Below are positions 5,919-7,237 of a stretch of 7,237 bases of DNA, in pieces (positions within the stretch are counted from its first letter, which is position 1; every line of letters starts with the position of its first letter). The stretch is taken from the NCBI GenBank assembly GCA_024277695.1, contig JAJRUR010000119.1, forward strand, positions 1-7,237, given 5' to 3'. The stretch comes from Bacteroidota bacterium (GTDB lineage Bacteria > Bacteroidota > Bacteroidia > Chitinophagales > Saprospiraceae). The translations under genes were made by a program, and so were the position numbers. A model generated the notes under the pieces. The model was not told the DNA's origin and searched no databases. It was given only the letters and a program-made list of their open reading frames with translations.

Positions 5919-6521
5919 CTACTTTCGTAGGGCTTTGAGACCAAAGTCTGCCAAGTCATCCAAAATGCTTCCGTCACCGTCTTTGTCCAAGAATCGTTTA
6001 GCGATCTCCATCTGGAAGCTAGTGTTTTTAGGAGACTGCACCTGTCTGCCAAGTACTTGAGCTACATTTTGCGTGTTGATGACTCCTTGGCTTCTAGCCT
6101 TACCGAGTGCACCCATCACCATTGGTGCCAAAACAGGGAGCAACTTGCCTATGGCACTTGTATCCAAACCACTCGTCTTACTGAGTAGATCGATTACATT
6201 GTTTTGCTTGCCGCCTAGTATATGCTTAAGGATACCTGCGCCATTGGTAGTGCGAGGATTGGCAACTTTCTTTTTGCCCAAAACTAGACCTAGAGCGTCA
6301 TCCAAGACACTACCGTCATGATCTAGATCTAGAGCTGAAATCAAACCATTTGCACCTTTTTGTGAGCTTGCATTTTTGGCTAGCCCTCCTAAAAGAGTCG
6401 ATAAAGCACCTTGTGCAGCTACTTGGACTTGCTCTTTTTGAGCATTACCCCCAACCTGTTTTGCAAGATTTTCCAGAAGTCCGTCGGACATCTGACCTTG
6501 TAATAATTCTAATAAATCCAT
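5919..6521 (-). CDS. DUF937 family protein with two calcium-loop-like motifs
   Basis: A 200-residue protein of the DUF937 (PF06078, YidB-like) family, function unknown. The N-terminus MDLLELLQGQMSDGLLENLAKQVG is the family opening. Two similar helical halves follow, rich in Gly, Ala and Leu (ALSTLLGGLAKNA; LLPVLAPMVMGALGKA). Two acidic loops stand out: DLDHDGSVLDDA (65-76) and DKDGDGSILDDL (179-190). They carry D at positions 1, 3 and 5 and G at 6 like EF-hand or dockerin loops, but place DD at 10-11 and a hydrophobic residue at 12, where EF-hands usually have E or D. Calcium binding is therefore plausible but unproven. There is no signal peptide or membrane helix. The start is ATG 6521; M11 is a poorer choice. 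It is transcribed toward the phoH terminator. Confidence 0.88.
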   Translation of the reverse strand: MDLLELLQGQMSDGLLENLAKQVGGNAQKEQVQVAAQGALSTLLGGLAKNASSQKGANGLISALDLDHDGSVLDDALGLVLGKKKVANPRTTNGAGILKHILGGKQNNVIDLLSKTSGLDTSAIGKLLPVLAPMVMGALGKARSQGVINTQNVAQVLGRQVQSPKNTSFQMEIAKRFLDKDGDGSILDDLADFGLKALRK

Positions 6522-6826
6522 TGAAAAAAATTATGTGATTAAATAATAAATGTACAGCAAGTATAAGCTATAATCGGAACAAAGAGTTTCAAAAGCATAC
6601 AAAAATGCTTATAATATTATAGGACTCTTATTTTTTTAAGCTATAATCTGCATGGCTATTATATCGTTTAAGTCCATATCTCCTAAGAGGGCTCGGTGAT
6701 ATTTTATTTTACTGTTGATATACATGGTCATACAGTGCATATCCAATATTTTATTTTGTTGGCATGAGCTTGTGGACAATGTATTCAGGTATATCAAAAA
6801 ACAATCTGCTTCACGGATATGATCCA
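6522..6826. other. AT-rich intergenic region between proS and the DUF937 gene
   Basis: About 305 bp with no recognisable gene. A minus-strand frame begins with ATG at 6827 (overlapping the proS stop as TGATG) and runs 63 codons to 6636. It shows no family resemblance and an unconvincing composition, so I do not call it a gene. The region contains a weak hairpin (6593-6610), the self-complementary ATAATATTAT (6611-6620), and the 12-mer TAAGCTATAATC twice (6564-6575 and 6637-6648). The DUF937 promoter should lie here, but I see only an imperfect -7 box (TATACTTG, minus strand, 6558-6565). Confidence 0.6.
6593..6610 (-). terminator. Weak hairpin, possible terminator after proS
   Basis: AAGCAT (6593-6598) and ATGCTT (6605-6610) form a 6-bp stem with a 6-nt loop. 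On the minus strand only a short T stretch follows. It lies more than 200 nt beyond the proS stop and has low GC, so the assignment is weak. Confidence 0.2.
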
Positions 6827-7237
6827 TCAATATGCTTTAGCAAAAACAACTCGAGCCTTGCTCGGTTTTCCTGAGTATATACAAGTACCGGAGTCAGCTT
6901 GTGTATCTAGTGGAATGCAACGGATGGTTGCCTTAGTTTCTTCCTTGATTTTTAGTTCGGTTTCTTCCGTACCGTCCCAATGTGCCATCACGAATCCCCC
7001 GTCTTGGGCTATGAGCTGTTTAAATGTTTGGTAGTCATCTACTAGATGTGTATTTTTCTGCCTAAAGGCCAATGCCTTATCCAATAAATTTTTCTGGATA
7101 CTCTCTAGGAGATGTTCTACATATTCGGCAACTCCGTTGAGAGGGATGGAGGATTTTTCTTTAGTATCTCTACGAGCGACTTCGATGGTACCGTTTTCAA
7201 GATCCCGTTTGCCCAATCCCAGTCGCACAGGAATACC
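6827..7237 (-). CDS. proS: Prolyl-tRNA synthetase, C-terminal part (truncated by window edge)
   Basis: The visible 136 residues are the C-terminal end of a class II prolyl-tRNA synthetase of the archaeal/eukaryotic-like type, which charges tRNA-Pro in the cytoplasm. GIPVRLGLGKRDLENG closes the anticodon-binding domain. It is followed by the extra C-terminal domain with GGFVMAHWDGTEETELKIKEE, ATIRCIPL and the diagnostic terminal tyrosine in FAKAY. In many relatives this domain binds zinc through four cysteines. Here the first pair is replaced (HWDG, EET) and the last pair reads CIYS, so the site is probably not formed, as I recall for other Bacteroidota. The frame stays open to the window edge, so the true start lies beyond 7237; the GTG at 7228 is an internal valine, not a start. 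Stop TGA is at 6827-6829. Confidence 0.96.
   Translation of the reverse strand, partial: GIPVRLGLGKRDLENGTIEVARRDTKEKSSIPLNGVAEYVEHLLESIQKNLLDKALAFRQKNTHLVDDYQTFKQLIAQDGGFVMAHWDGTEETELKIKEETKATIRCIPLDTQADSGTCIYSGKPSKARVVFAKAY

Noticed and set aside
6558..6565. TATACTTG as -7 box for the DUF937 gene
   Set aside because: One mismatch in the TTTG part and no well-spaced -33 element.
6636..6827. Small minus-strand gene coupled to the proS stop (63 codons)
   Set aside because: The TGATG overlap is suggestive, but the product resembles no family, is Met/Ile-rich with scattered Cys, and lies in AT-rich DNA with chance open frames.

Overview
The window looks like ordinary chromosomal DNA from a member of the Bacteroidota. 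Three or four upstream regions carry the TAnnTTTG -7 box typical of that phylum. Leaders are AT-rich, lack clear Shine-Dalgarno sequences and use some TTG/GTG starts. The proteins also match Bacteroidota versions of their families: a prolyl-tRNA synthetase ending in FAKAY without the usual zinc cysteines, a DUF62 protein with a divergent active site, and a DUF937 protein with calcium-loop-like motifs. I cannot place it below phylum with confidence.

Layout. Positions 1-450 hold no gene I can support; they contain three tandem copies of a ~25-nt palindrome-bearing repeat (34-107) and AT-rich DNA. A plus-strand block follows: an orphan ATP-grasp-like protein (451-1647), a PLP-dependent alpha-oxoamine synthase related to serine palmitoyltransferase (1734-2966), and an alkyladenine DNA glycosylase (2963-3592) whose possible start overlaps the synthase stop. 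Converging on this is a two-gene minus-strand unit, a DUF62/SAM hydrolase-like protein (3916-4686) and a small ABM-domain protein (3617-3904). It is transcribed divergently from phoH (4805-5773), with promoter boxes for both directions between them. After phoH a 14-bp perfect hairpin (5859-5896) probably terminates transcription from both sides. The minus strand then carries a DUF937 protein (5919-6521), a ~305-bp AT-rich gap, and the C-terminal part of proS (6827-7237, running off the window).

How the genes work together: most are independent housekeeping or conserved genes. The only pairing that suggests a pathway is the ATP-grasp-like protein next to the alpha-oxoamine synthase. The synthase would condense an amino acid with an acyl thioester to make an amino-ketone, the first step toward sphingoid or sulfonolipid (capnine) bases; the ATP-grasp protein could form an amide or similar bond. 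That link is inference from adjacency, and the synthase also has its own probable promoter. I see no mobile element, CRISPR array, RNA gene or defence system.
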